From: RBC038 sp041390625
GTDB lineage: Bacteria; Chloroflexota; Dehalococcoidia; UBA2979
Reading direction: 5' to 3'
NCBI GenBank assembly: GCA_041390625.1
Contig: JAWKPM010000003.1
Location: forward strand, 222,453 to 286,452
DNA: 64,000 nucleotides
The notes beneath the pieces were generated by a model, which saw only the letters and a program-made list of their open reading frames with translations, searched no databases and had not been told where the DNA came from. Both the position numbers and the translations under genes were made by a program. Of this stretch, positions 1 to 10,067 are shown piece by piece. Position 1 is the first letter of the stretch. Each line of letters opens with the position of its first letter.

Positions 1-1
1 G

Positions 2-76
2 ATCGTGGGCGTGCTCAACGTCGCCGGGGCGTTCGCCCTGTTGCTCGTCGTTCGCCTCGTGCCGCTCGTTGTCTGA
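2..76 (+). CDS. C-terminal end of a membrane protein (partial)
   Basis: The last 24 codons of a gene that begins left of the window, ending in TGA. The residues are almost all hydrophobic (Val, Leu, Ala) with one Arg, which fits the final transmembrane helix of an integral membrane protein. The family cannot be told from so little. It converges on dapA with only 8 bases between the two stop codons. Confidence 0.5.
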   Translation: MVGVLNVAGAFALLLVVRLVPLVV

Positions 77-84
77 CGAGGCGT

Positions 85-990
85 CTAGCGCGCGGGCTGG
101 GGGATCGGCAGGTCGACCGTCTGGCTCGCGAGGGCGGCACGCAGCACCTCGATGGTGCGGTCGGTTGCCGGGGTGAGCGGAAGTCGAGGCGGGCCGACGG
201 GGAAGCCGGCCTCGGCGAGCGCCTGCTTCACCGCGATCGGGTTGCTCTCGATGAACAGCGCCTCGACGAGCGGCATCAAACGATGATGGATCGAAGACGC
301 GACGCTCGAGCCTGAGCAGCAGGCCGAGATCTGCTCGCGGATCTGGCGGCCGACGAGGTGCCCCGCCACCGAGACCACGCCGTAGCCGCCGAGCGCCATG
401 ACGGCGAGCGTGTCCGTGTCGTTGCCCGACCACACCTCGAAGCCGTCGGGCGCGCCGTCGATGATGCGCCCGATCTGCTGGAAGTCGCCGCTCGCCTCCT
501 TGATGCCGATGATGCGCGGGTGGCGCGCCAGGCGAAGCGTCGTCTCGGCGGTCATGTTCAGCGCCGTCCTCGAGGGGACGTTGTAGAGCAGGCAGGGCAA
601 CGAGGTCGCCTCGGCGATCGCGGTGAAGTGGCGGACGAGGCCCTCCTGCGTCGGCTTGTTGTAGGCCGGCACCGTGAGGAGCAGTCCGTCGCAGCCGACG
701 CGCTCCGCCTCGCGGGACAGTGCGATCGACTCAGCCGTCGAGGAATTGGTAGCGCCGGCGATGACGGCGTTCGAGGCGGGGAGGGCACCGCGGACGGTCG
801 CCCAGAGCTCGATCTTCTCCTCGGCGGTGAGAGTGATGCCTTCGCCGGTGCTGCCTGCGACCACGAGGCTGTCGTTGCCCGACTCGACGAGAGCGCGCGC
901 CAGTTCGGCGGCGCGGTCGAAGTCGACCGAGCCGTCCTCGCGCATCGGCGTCACCATCGCGGTGATGAGTCGCCCGAACTCAGCAGTCAT
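85..990 (-). CDS. dapA: 4-hydroxy-tetrahydrodipicolinate synthase
   Basis: Condenses pyruvate with aspartate semialdehyde in the cytoplasm, the first committed step of lysine/diaminopimelate synthesis. The 301-residue TIM-barrel protein has the family length. Visible motifs are GSTGEG (about 46-51), the catalytic-triad tyrosine in YNVPSRT (Tyr136) and the Schiff-base lysine in GIKEASGD (Lys164). I chose the ATG at 990 because GGAGGG lies 8 nt upstream; an in-frame start 7 codons earlier has no ribosome site. It is the last gene of the pathway run dapB-asd-dapA on the minus strand. With asd and dapB present, the window holds three consecutive steps from aspartyl phosphate to tetrahydrodipicolinate. 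Confidence 0.95.
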   Translation of the reverse strand: MTAEFGRLITAMVTPMREDGSVDFDRAAELARALVESGNDSLVVAGSTGEGITLTAEEKIELWATVRGALPASNAVIAGATNSSTAESIALSREAERVGCDGLLLTVPAYNKPTQEGLVRHFTAIAEATSLPCLLYNVPSRTALNMTAETTLRLARHPRIIGIKEASGDFQQIGRIIDGAPDGFEVWSGNDTDTLAVMALGGYGVVSVAGHLVGRQIREQISACCSGSSVASSIHHRLMPLVEALFIESNPIAVKQALAEAGFPVGPPRLPLTPATDRTIEVLRAALASQTVDLPIPQPAR

Positions 991-1097
991 CGCGGCACCC
1001 TCCGCGCGCACGATCGTTGCGCGTCGTCACATCGATCCTCGGACGCACGACTGCGCGTCGCGAGTCTAGCGCCCCGGTCCAGACCTCGAGTGGAGGT

Positions 1098-2117
1098 CTA
1101 GACCTTGCCTCGAGCGATGAGCTCCTCGGCGATCTGGATCGCGTTCGTCGCGGCGCCCTTGCGCAGGTTGTCCGAGACGACCCAGAAGACGAGTCCGTGC
1201 TCGACAGACTGGTCGCGCCGCAGCCGTCCGACGAACGTGCCGTCGTCGCCCTCGGTGTTGAGAGGCGTCGGGTAGACCGAGTTCTCGGGGTCGTCCATCA
1301 ACTCGACGCCGGGCTGCTGACGCAGCGCCTCGCGAGCCGCCTCAAGGTCGACCGGGCCGGCGAATTCGACGTTCACCGCCTCGGCGTGGCCTCGCATGGT
1401 GGGCACGCGCACGCAGGTCGCGGCGAAGGGCAGCTCCGCCTCGTGGAGGATCTTGCGCGTCTCGTTGCGCATCTTCAGCTCTTCGCCGGTGTAGGCATCC
1501 TCGCCGAAGGAGTCGACCTGGGGCAGGACGTTGAGAGCGATCTGGTGCGGATAGATCTCCGGCGCCGGGATCGGCTCGTTGCGGCCGTAGGCCTGCAACT
1601 GGTGGCGCAGCTCCTCGACGGCGGCCGTGCCGGTGCCCGAAACCGCCTGGTAGGTCGAGGCGATGACGCGCTTCAGCGGCTGGACGGTGCGCAGCGCGTT
1701 GAGCGCCATCGCGAGGGGCGTCGTGGTGCAGTTGGGGATCGAAAGGATCCCCTCGTGCCAGTCGACGTCTGCGCCGTTCACCTCGGGCACGACAAGCGGC
1801 ACGTTCTCCTGCATGCGGAAGGCGTTGCCGTCATCGATCATGACGGCGCCGGCTTCGACGATCTGCGGGCCCCACTCGCGCGAGGCGGCCGAGGTCGCGG
1901 AGCAGAAGACGATGTCCGCGCCCTTGATCGCCTCGAGGCTGGTCTCCTGCACCGTGTGGGTCTGGCCGGCGAACTCCATCGTCTTGCCGGCCGAGCGCTT
2001 CGTCGCGAGCAGCTTGAGCTGGCCGATGGGGAACCGGCGCTCCTCGGCGACGCGGAGGAAGACCTCCCCCACGGCACCCGACGCGCCGATGACGGCGACG
2101 TTCAACTGCCTGGACAT
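1098..2117 (-). CDS. asd: aspartate-semialdehyde dehydrogenase
   Basis: Reduces aspartyl phosphate to aspartate semialdehyde with NADPH, feeding lysine, threonine and methionine synthesis. The N-terminal Rossmann motif GASGAVG is at 11-17 and the catalytic cysteine lies in SIPNCTTTP (Cys130). Length 339 residues is normal. The ATG at 2117 follows a GTGGAG ribosome site; another ATG two codons earlier is less well placed. It sits between dapB (73 nt upstream) and dapA on one strand. Its product is also the precursor of O-phosphohomoserine, which may be used by the ThrC-like enzyme at 38-39 kb. Confidence 0.95.
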   Translation of the reverse strand: MSRQLNVAVIGASGAVGEVFLRVAEERRFPIGQLKLLATKRSAGKTMEFAGQTHTVQETSLEAIKGADIVFCSATSAASREWGPQIVEAGAVMIDDGNAFRMQENVPLVVPEVNGADVDWHEGILSIPNCTTTPLAMALNALRTVQPLKRVIASTYQAVSGTGTAAVEELRHQLQAYGRNEPIPAPEIYPHQIALNVLPQVDSFGEDAYTGEELKMRNETRKILHEAELPFAATCVRVPTMRGHAEAVNVEFAGPVDLEAAREALRQQPGVELMDDPENSVYPTPLNTEGDDGTFVGRLRRDQSVEHGLVFWVVSDNLRKGAATNAIQIAEELIARGKV

Positions 2118-2190
2118 ATGCACTCCACTTCGATGCTGGCTGGACGAGCGATCATACGGAGTGCCGGGACGAACGGCGAGCGGGACGCCC

Positions 2191-2973
2191 TTACTGCCGG
2201 TCCTTCAGTCCGATCAGCGCATCGAGGCCCTCGACGAGGACGGTGCGCTGCATGACCTCGCGGACCGCGAGGAGGACGCCGGGCATGAAGGAGTCGCGGC
2301 CGGTCGTGTCGTGGCGCAGCGTCAGCGTCTGACCCTGCCCGCCGAAGATCACCTCCTGCGAGGCGACGAGGCCGGGCAGGCGCACCGAGTGCACACCCAC
2401 GCCACCGGCGACGCCGCCGCGCGTGCCCTCGATGTGGGTGAGCGTGGGGTCGGGATGCTCGAAGTCGCGGCCTCGGGCGGCGCGCATGCGACGGGCGGTG
2501 TCGAGCGCGGTGCCCGAGGGGGCGTCGACCTTGCGGTCGTGGTGGAGCTCGATGACCTCGGCGTTGTCGAAGAACGGCGAGGCGACCTCGGCGAGGTGCA
2601 TGAGGATCACCGCACCCAGCGCGAAGTTCGATGCGACGACGGCGCCTCGTGACGCCTCGGCGGACCCGTGGCGGAGCTGCTCGATGGTCTCGGGCGTGAC
2701 GCCCGAGGTGCCGATGACCGGCCGTACACCTGCCTCGAGACACGCTTCGACGAGGCCCGGCGTGAACTCGGCGTTGGTGAAGTCGACGACGACGTCCGGC
2801 GTCACGATCGAGAAGAGCGTGGCGGGGTCGGAGCCGATCGGGTAGAGGTGCCCTTCACCCTGCGGCTCGAGCGGCTCGAGGACGCCGACGACCTCCATGT
2901 CGTCCTGCGCCTCGATGGTCTGACGCACGAGCGCGCCCATCTGGCCCGTGCCGGAGACGACGACGCGAATCAC
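2191..2973 (-). CDS. dapB: 4-hydroxy-tetrahydrodipicolinate reductase
   Basis: NAD(P)H-dependent reductase acting directly after DapA in diaminopimelate/lysine synthesis. The nucleotide-binding motif SGTGQMG is at the N-terminus and the catalytic signature ELHHDRKVDAPSGTA lies near residues 142-156, with the paired histidines and the DAPSGTA substrate loop intact. I prefer the GTG at 2973, preceded by GGGGAGC at about 9 nt, over an in-frame GTG at 2988. It is separated from pnp upstream by a strong hairpin at 3034-3059, so it probably starts its own transcript with asd and dapA. Confidence 0.93.
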   Translation of the reverse strand: MIRVVVSGTGQMGALVRQTIEAQDDMEVVGVLEPLEPQGEGHLYPIGSDPATLFSIVTPDVVVDFTNAEFTPGLVEACLEAGVRPVIGTSGVTPETIEQLRHGSAEASRGAVVASNFALGAVILMHLAEVASPFFDNAEVIELHHDRKVDAPSGTALDTARRMRAARGRDFEHPDPTLTHIEGTRGGVAGGVGVHSVRLPGLVASQEVIFGGQGQTLTLRHDTTGRDSFMPGVLLAVREVMQRTVLVEGLDALIGLKDRQ

Positions 2974-3033
2974 GGCTCTGCTCCCCACCTCGATGTTGTG
3001 ACTACGTGTGCTGGTCGCGCCTCGGAATGCGAA

Positions 3034-3059
3034 ACGCCCCGGGCGGGTGCCCGGGGCGT
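3034..3059 (-). terminator. hairpin terminator between pnp and dapB
   Basis: A perfect 11-bp inverted repeat, ACGCCCCGGGC / GCCCGGGGCGT with a 4-nt loop, lies 42 nt beyond the pnp stop codon. The following U-tract is weak (TTC). It would end the rpsO-pnp transcript. Confidence 0.75.
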
Positions 3060-3100
3060 CAGTCTACGTCACGATGTCGCGCGACCGAATTCGGAGGCCG

Positions 3101-5602
3101 CTACCAGCGGCGACCGCCGGTCGAGGGCGGACGCGCCGGGGGCGGAGAGTCGTCGGAGCCGGACGAGGAGCGCGAGCCGCCCCCGCCGTAGCCGCCACCT
3201 CCACCGAAGCCGCCGCCCGAGCCGCCACCGTTGTCGTCATCGAACGAACTGCGGCCTCGCGAGCCACCGCCGTCCGAGCGCTCAGAACGCTCAGCGCGCG
3301 GACCTCGGTCGCGGTCGCCACCTCGATCGCCGCGGTCCGAACGCGGACCTCGATCGCGGCCGCCGTCGCGACCACCACGCCCGCCGTCTCGGCCACCGCG
3401 GCCACCGTCGCGACCGCCTCGGCCGCCGCCACCACCTCGGCCGCCGCGGTCACCGCCACCGCCGCTGCGCGAGCGCGCCTCGGCGATCTGCTCTTCGCTC
3501 AGGCCGACGCCCTCGCTGCCGTCGGCGCCGATGAGCGCCTTGCGGGAGAGGTTGATGCGGTTCAGGTTGTCGATCTCGATGACCTGGACCTTCACCGTGT
3601 CGCCGACGTTCAGCACGTCCTCGACGCGGTCGACGCGCTCGTGCGCGAGGTCCGAGATGTGGACGAGGCCGTCCTTGCCGGGCAGGATCTCTACGAAGGC
3701 GCCGAAGGTCATGATGCGCGAGACCTTGCCCTCGTAGATCTCGCCGACCTGCACCTCCTTGGTGAGGCCTTCGATCATCGACATCGCCTTCTTGACGGAC
3801 TCCGAATCCGGGCCGCCGACGAAGATGCTGCCGTCGTCCTGCACATCGATGGTGGTGCCGGTCTCGGCGACCATCTTCTGGATGGTGGCGCCGCGCGGCC
3901 CGATCACGAGGCCGATCTTCTCGGTGTCGATGTTGATCGTCGTGATCATCGGGGCGTACGGGGACACCTCGTCACGTGGCGCGGCGATCGAGTCGGTCAT
4001 CGCATCGAGCAGCTGCAGCCGTGCGGTGCGGGCGCGGTCGAAGACGCGCTCGAACATGTCAGCCGGCAGCGCCTTCAGCTTGGTGTCGAGCTGCACGGCG
4101 GTGATGCCCTGGCGGGTACCGGCGACCTTGAAGTCCATGTCGCCGAACGCGTCCTCGATGCCGGCGATGTCCGTCAGGACGCGGTACTCGCCCGAGGTCT
4201 CGTCGGTGATGAGGCCCATCGCGATACCGGCGACCGGCGACTTGATCGGGACTCCGGCGTCCATGAGCGCGAGGGTCGAGCCGCAGACCGAGGCCATCGA
4301 GGACGAACCGTTCGACATCAGCGTGTCGGACACGACGCGAATCGTGTACGGGAAGTCGTCGAAGTCAGGCAGCATCGGCTCGAGCGCGCGCTCGGCCAGC
4401 ATGCCGTGACCGATCTCGCGGCGGCCGGGGCCGCGCAGGAAGCGCGCCTCGCCGACCGAGAACGGCGGGAAGTTGTAGTGGTGGAGGTAGCTCTTGAACT
4501 GGTTGGGCGCGATGTTGTCGAGCCGCTGGCGGTCACCGATGGGACCGAGCGTCGCGACCGACAGCACCTGGGTCTGTCCGCGCTGGAAGAGGCCGGAGCC
4601 GTGGGTGCGCGGGATGATGCCAACGCGCACCTTGAGGTCGCGAATCTGGTCCTCGGGGCGGCCGTCGGCGCGCTTGTTGTCGCGCAGGATCGAGCCGCGC
4701 ACGATGGGCTTGATCACGTCCTCGATGACACGACGCACCTCGGACTTTGTCACCGCCTCGTCGGCGATGCGCTCGGTCGCGAAGGTGGCCAGCTCATCGA
4801 TGCCGCGGAAGCCTTCGTCGGTCACAGAGGACATGACGCGGGCGGTCTCGCCCTCGAGGGCCTTCGCCACGCGGTCGCGCAGCTCCTCGTTCGAGGCGGG
4901 CGGCGTGACGGCCATCTTCTCAACGCCGAGGGCGGACGTGATCTCCTGCTGGAGGTCGTTCAGCTGGGCGATGATGCCCTTCGCGTAGTCGATGGCCGCG
5001 ATGATGTCGGTCTCGGTGACTTCCTTCGCGCCCGCCTCAATCATCACGACGGAGTCGGCGGTGCCGGCCACGATCAGGTCGAGGTCGGACGCCTCGATCT
5101 CCTCGTACGTCGGGAAGGCCTTGAGGCGACCGTCGACGCGCCCGATGCGGACGGACGAGACGGGACCGGCGAACGGCAGGTGCGACATCCCGAGGACGAT
5201 CGAGGCGCCGGTCGTGCCGAGGACGTCGGCCGGAACCTCGCGGTCGGACGAGAGCAGCGTCAAGACGATCTGCACCTCGCGGCGGAAGCCCTTCGGGAAG
5301 AGCGGGCGGATCGGGCGGTCGGTCATACGAGCGGCGAGCGTCGCCTCGGAACCGGGCCGGCCTTCGCGACGGAAGAACGAGCCCGGGATCTTGCCGATCG
5401 CGTACATGCGCTCTTCGAAGTCGACGGTGAGCGGGAAGAAGTCGATGCCCTCGCGCGCGTCGCCGTCGCAGACGGTGGCGAGCAGCATCGTGTCGCCGAG
5501 GCGAATGGTGCAGGAGGCGGCGGCGTTCTGGGCCAGCAGGCCCGTGGCGACCTCGAGGGTGAGGCCCTCGATCTCCCGACTAAAGGTGCGTTCTTCGGTC
5601 AA
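3101..5602 (-). CDS. pnp: polyribonucleotide nucleotidyltransferase (PNPase) with long RGG-rich tail
   Basis: Phosphorolytic 3'-5' exoribonuclease of mRNA turnover. The protein has the two RNase PH-like halves, a KH domain (motif VIGPRGATIQKM) and an S1 domain (GKVSRIMTFGAFVEIL). The unusual part is the C-terminus: about 120 residues after the S1 domain (roughly 714-833) consist of RGGRDGG repeats, then acidic and Gly/Ser-rich sequence ending in GGRRW. That makes 833 residues against about 700-750 for most PNPases. Such tails usually bind RNA or promote self-association. It lies downstream of rpsO, the conserved bacterial arrangement. Confidence 0.96.
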   Translation of the reverse strand: MTEERTFSREIEGLTLEVATGLLAQNAAASCTIRLGDTMLLATVCDGDAREGIDFFPLTVDFEERMYAIGKIPGSFFRREGRPGSEATLAARMTDRPIRPLFPKGFRREVQIVLTLLSSDREVPADVLGTTGASIVLGMSHLPFAGPVSSVRIGRVDGRLKAFPTYEEIEASDLDLIVAGTADSVVMIEAGAKEVTETDIIAAIDYAKGIIAQLNDLQQEITSALGVEKMAVTPPASNEELRDRVAKALEGETARVMSSVTDEGFRGIDELATFATERIADEAVTKSEVRRVIEDVIKPIVRGSILRDNKRADGRPEDQIRDLKVRVGIIPRTHGSGLFQRGQTQVLSVATLGPIGDRQRLDNIAPNQFKSYLHHYNFPPFSVGEARFLRGPGRREIGHGMLAERALEPMLPDFDDFPYTIRVVSDTLMSNGSSSMASVCGSTLALMDAGVPIKSPVAGIAMGLITDETSGEYRVLTDIAGIEDAFGDMDFKVAGTRQGITAVQLDTKLKALPADMFERVFDRARTARLQLLDAMTDSIAAPRDEVSPYAPMITTINIDTEKIGLVIGPRGATIQKMVAETGTTIDVQDDGSIFVGGPDSESVKKAMSMIEGLTKEVQVGEIYEGKVSRIMTFGAFVEILPGKDGLVHISDLAHERVDRVEDVLNVGDTVKVQVIEIDNLNRINLSRKALIGADGSEGVGLSEEQIAEARSRSGGGGDRGGRGGGGGRGGRDGGRGGRDGGRGGRDGGRDRGPRSDRGDRGGDRDRGPRAERSERSDGGGSRGRSSFDDDNGGGSGGGFGGGGGYGGGGSRSSSGSDDSPPPARPPSTGGRRW
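3104..3463 (-). repeat. RGG/RDGG repeat region encoding the PNPase tail
   Basis: About 360 bp of low-complexity coding sequence inside pnp. The first part encodes reiterated GGRDGGR and RGG units, the second part Ser/Asp/Arg- and Gly-rich stretches. Short imperfect tandem units at the DNA level make it prone to length variation. Confidence 0.8.
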
Positions 5603-5620
5603 TGCGATCAGTCACTTCCT

Positions 5621-5676
5621 CCCCGCGAACCCATCGCGGGGCAACCAGCGCCGTCGCCCGGCGGGCGAGTTGGCGC
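5621..5676 (-). promoter_or_regulatory. structured leader between rpsO and pnp
   Basis: Two hairpins lie in the 206-nt rpsO-pnp gap: CCCCGCG/CGCGGGG (5621-5641) and a GC-rich compound stem around 5648-5676. In well-studied bacteria this gap holds a terminator and an RNase III processing hairpin that lets PNPase control its own mRNA. A similar role here is inferred from position only. Confidence 0.45.
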
Positions 5677-5808
5677 GAACGTGGCATGGGGCAACGAGGA
5701 ACTGAAGGTGCGGAACGGCGAAGGTGGGAGCCGCAACAAGCACGCGCACGCCTCGAAGCGACGGCGTCGAATCGGTGGGAGGAGGTACGAGACAGGGAGA
5801 GGCGGTCG

Positions 5809-6075
5809 CTAGCGACGCAGCCCCAGCCGCTCGAGCATCGAGCGGTAGCGGGTGACGTCCTTCTTGCTCAGGTAGCGGAGCTGTCGCCGCCGCTGCCCGA
5901 CCAGGCTCAGGAGTCCGCGCCGGGTGTGATAGTCGTGCTTGTGCTGCCGCAGGTGGTCGGTGAGGTACTGGATCCGATCCGTGAGCAGCGCAATCTGGAC
6001 CTCGGGCGAGCCCGTGTCCCCATCGAATCGCTGGAACTCTTGGATGATCTCTTGCTTGCGTTCAGCCGTCTGCAT
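5809..6075 (-). CDS. rpsO: 30S ribosomal protein uS15
   Basis: Small-subunit protein binding the 16S rRNA central domain. The 88-residue sequence carries the full family pattern: GDTGSPEVQIALLTDRI, the HKHDYHTRRGLL loop and QRRRQLRYL. It is upstream of pnp on the same strand. A TGC-TAGCGT extended -10 on the minus strand at 6199-6207 could be its promoter. Confidence 0.97.
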   Translation of the reverse strand: MQTAERKQEIIQEFQRFDGDTGSPEVQIALLTDRIQYLTDHLRQHKHDYHTRRGLLSLVGQRRRQLRYLSKKDVTRYRSMLERLGLRR

Positions 6076-6293
6076 GCGTATTTCTGACCGGTTCCGTAAC
6101 TACTGCTGCTTCTTCGCCACCATCACTCCGACGTGCGCCCCAGCGCGGCTCTCGCTCGCGCCCCACTCGTGGTTCCTCGGGTTCGCCGTCAGCCAGTCAC
6201 GCTAGCACAGCCCGATTCTCGTGAGCAATCGACACCCTCCGAGGCGCCACGACGCGTGCTATCGTGACCCCGCGTGACGAGGCGACGCTACCG

Positions 6294-6890
6294 ATGAGCG
6301 AACGCGAAGACATCGCCCGGATCCTCGACTCCGTCGAGCCGTTGCCTCGTCCCCGGGCGTGGCCGGCACTCGTCGTCCTCGTCGGCCCGCCCGGCGCCGG
6401 GAAGTCGTCCGTGGCCTCGGCCCTTGTGGCGCGCACCCCTCTCGCGGTGATCAGCCTCGACCACATCCGCCAGCTGCTGGTGACGCACCCGGACTTCTCA
6501 TTCCAGGAGACCCGGCGCATCCAGCGCGCGATGCGTCTCGCGATGGGCGAACTGCTGCGCCGCAACATCTCCGTGATCTTCGACGCGCCGAACCTGACCG
6601 AGTGGGAGCGTCAGCCCCTCTACAGCCTCGCCGAGTTGCACAAGGCGCGCCTGATCATCGTCGATGTGACGGCGCCGACCGGTGTGGTCCTCGAGCGCCT
6701 CGCGCTGCCGCAGGGCGCCGCGATCGCGGTCGCCGCCGGTGGGCCGGCGATCCAGAGCCCACAGGACATCTACCACCAGATGGTCCAGCGGCAGGAGCCG
6801 ATCACGAGGCCGCACCTACAAGTCGACACCTCGACGGACGCACTGGACCAGTTCGTCGCCGCGCTCGCGCTCGACCTCGACGAGGGTTAG
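6294..6890 (+). CDS. P-loop kinase/ATPase of the AAA_33 (zeta-like) type
   Basis: A 198-residue protein with Walker A motif GPPGAGKSS near residues 32-40, followed by SLDHIRQLL and a helix-rich region with DAPNLTEWER. This layout is typical of AAA_33 nucleotide kinases related to polynucleotide kinase and zeta-toxin folds. The target molecule is unknown. No antitoxin-like partner is adjacent, so a toxin role is not supported. It is transcribed divergently from rpsO. The ATG at 6294 was chosen over a GTG 10 codons earlier, which would lie inside a TATCGT -10-like hexamer. Confidence 0.7.
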   Translation: MSEREDIARILDSVEPLPRPRAWPALVVLVGPPGAGKSSVASALVARTPLAVISLDHIRQLLVTHPDFSFQETRRIQRAMRLAMGELLRRNISVIFDAPNLTEWERQPLYSLAELHKARLIIVDVTAPTGVVLERLALPQGAAIAVAAGGPAIQSPQDIYHQMVQRQEPITRPHLQVDTSTDALDQFVAALALDLDEG

Positions 6891-6903
6891 CGGACCCTCG
6901 AGG

Positions 6904-7710
6904 TCAGTCGCCGGCCTCGATGCTGCGCAGGTGGCGTTCGGCGCCCATGAGTGACTCTCGCAAGCGCGGATAGCCATCGGCCTCGAGCCACTTTGCGATG
7001 CCCCAGGCGACGGCGCATACGAGCAGCCCCATGGCGGCATCGGTGAGGTAGTGGTTGCCGGTCGCGACCACCGCGACCGCCTGCAGTACGAGCACGGACG
7101 CGCCCGCGAGGCGGATCCACCAGCGCCTCGTGGCCTCGAACAGCGTCAGGGCCAGCAGCATCGCCCAACCGACGTGGAGCGAGGGGACCGCCGCAAACGG
7201 GTTCACGAAGGGCTTCATCGACTGTGCCTGGTACGACAGGTTGTCGAAGTGCTCGAGGGTGTCGATGAATCCCCACTCGGTCATGTAGCGGGGCGGCGCG
7301 ACGGGGAACGACCAGTACACGATGAGCGCAATCCCGCCCGAGATCAGCAGCGAGTCGCGCAACAGCGTGTAGTGCCGGCGGCTCCGGAAGAACAGGATCA
7401 GGCCGACGACGATGATCAGCGGGAAGTCGAACCAGAAGTAGACGAAGTTCATCGCGCGCATGAGCGGCTGCGCCTCGAGCATCAGCGATTGCACGCTCGG
7501 CTCGATCCAGACGCCGAGGCTCGACTGCAGATCGATGATCATGCGGGCGTTTCGCAGCGCCTCGCTGGTGCGGTCGACGACGGCGCCGCGCACGAGGAAG
7601 TAGAGCAGGAACCCGAACGCGACGAGCCCGATCTCGGAGAGGTCCCACCAGCTCGCGCGGGTGCGCGATGGCCGGGTCTCGCGAATGACGAACTGGAGGA
7701 ATGCGCGCAC
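6904..7710 (-). CDS. PAP2-superfamily membrane protein (inositolphosphotransferase/phosphatase type)
   Basis: A 268-residue integral membrane protein with about six hydrophobic helices and the two PAP2 signature blocks PSLHVGW and TGNHYLTDAAMG near the C-terminus. These carry the catalytic histidines of lipid phosphatases and phosphotransferases. The PSLHVGW form is common in the Aur1/Ipt1-like PAP2_3 branch, so it may transfer or remove a phospho-alcohol headgroup on the outer membrane face. Substrate unknown. GTG start. It converges on the preceding kinase with 13 nt between them. Confidence 0.8.
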   Translation of the reverse strand: MRAFLQFVIRETRPSRTRASWWDLSEIGLVAFGFLLYFLVRGAVVDRTSEALRNARMIIDLQSSLGVWIEPSVQSLMLEAQPLMRAMNFVYFWFDFPLIIVVGLILFFRSRRHYTLLRDSLLISGGIALIVYWSFPVAPPRYMTEWGFIDTLEHFDNLSYQAQSMKPFVNPFAAVPSLHVGWAMLLALTLFEATRRWWIRLAGASVLVLQAVAVVATGNHYLTDAAMGLLVCAVAWGIAKWLEADGYPRLRESLMGAERHLRSIEAGD

Positions 7711-7820
7711 GGGCGGGACGATCCTTCTCGGGCAGCACTTGAAAGTGTACCGCGCGGCCTGCGGGACGGTCGGTTATTCTCACCGCCAGTTGTTCAATGA
7801 TCCGTTAGAGGAGAGACGCT

Positions 7821-9313
<1,493 letters not shown>

Positions 9314-9317
<4 letters not shown>

Positions 9318-10063
9318 CCGAGGAACGCCTCGACGAGGTCCGCCAGCGCTGTTGGATGGGTGAACGGGATGCCGTGGCCGGCCCCGGACACCTCGGCGAG
9401 CGTCACGTTCGGCTGTCGCGCCGCCATCTCGGCCGCCAGGGTCGCCGGCAGCACCGTGCTGACCTCGCCACGCACGAGGAGCGTGGGGCACGCCAGCGCC
9501 TCCCAGAACGGCCACAGGTCGAGACGCGCGGTGACGCCGGCAGCGAGGTCGCGCCGAAACGCCTCGGCGATGGCGGGGTCGATGCGCGGGCGCCAGCGCG
9601 AGGGGCGCAGTCCGGCGATCGCGCCGGCGATGCCTCGAGAGCCACGTGTCATCTCGGGCGCGGGATAGGCATCGACGACGATGCAGCGACTCACGAGCTC
9701 GGAGCGCGCGGCCGCGGCGATCATCGCCACGCCGCCACCCATGGAGAATCCGAGCAGCGCGCAGCGCCTGACCTCGAGCTCCTCGAGCGCCGATACGAGG
9801 TCAGCGAAGTGGGCATCGGTCGAGTAGTCGGCGTCCCGCGCCCAGTCGCTGTCGCCGTGACCGCGCGCCTGTAGCGCGATGATGGGCCGTCGAGGGTCGA
9901 GTGCCTCGACGATGCGATTCCAGCCCTCGACGTCCCCACCGATGCCGTGGAGCAGGACGAGCGGTTCGGCATCGCGAGGCTCGGTGTCGCCCCAGGCGAG
10001 GTAGCGGAGGTTGAGGTCTCGGCCGCGCACGCGGCCGCTTCGAGCCGAGGCCGTCGCGGTCAC
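9314..10063 (-). CDS. alpha/beta hydrolase
   Basis: A 249-residue alpha/beta-hydrolase fold enzyme. The oxyanion block LLHGIGGD is near residue 38, the nucleophile elbow is GFSMGGG and the catalytic histidine is in GAGHGIPF near the C-terminus. Substrate unknown; the family includes esterases, lactonases and menaquinone-pathway enzymes. The GTG start lies only 4 nt downstream of the coaBC stop, so it is probably the last gene of a coaX-coaBC-hydrolase operon. Confidence 0.8.
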
Positions 10064-10067
10064 CGCT

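Noticed and set aside
3008..5812. 934-codon open frame on the plus strand opposite pnp
   Set aside because: It is the antisense of a clear PNPase gene; composition is Arg/Ala/Asp-rich with no domain. Long antisense frames are expected in GC-rich coding DNA.
6294..6890. Zeta-type toxin of a toxin-antitoxin module
   Set aside because: The kinase fold fits, but no small partner gene is adjacent and the gene is flanked by housekeeping genes.
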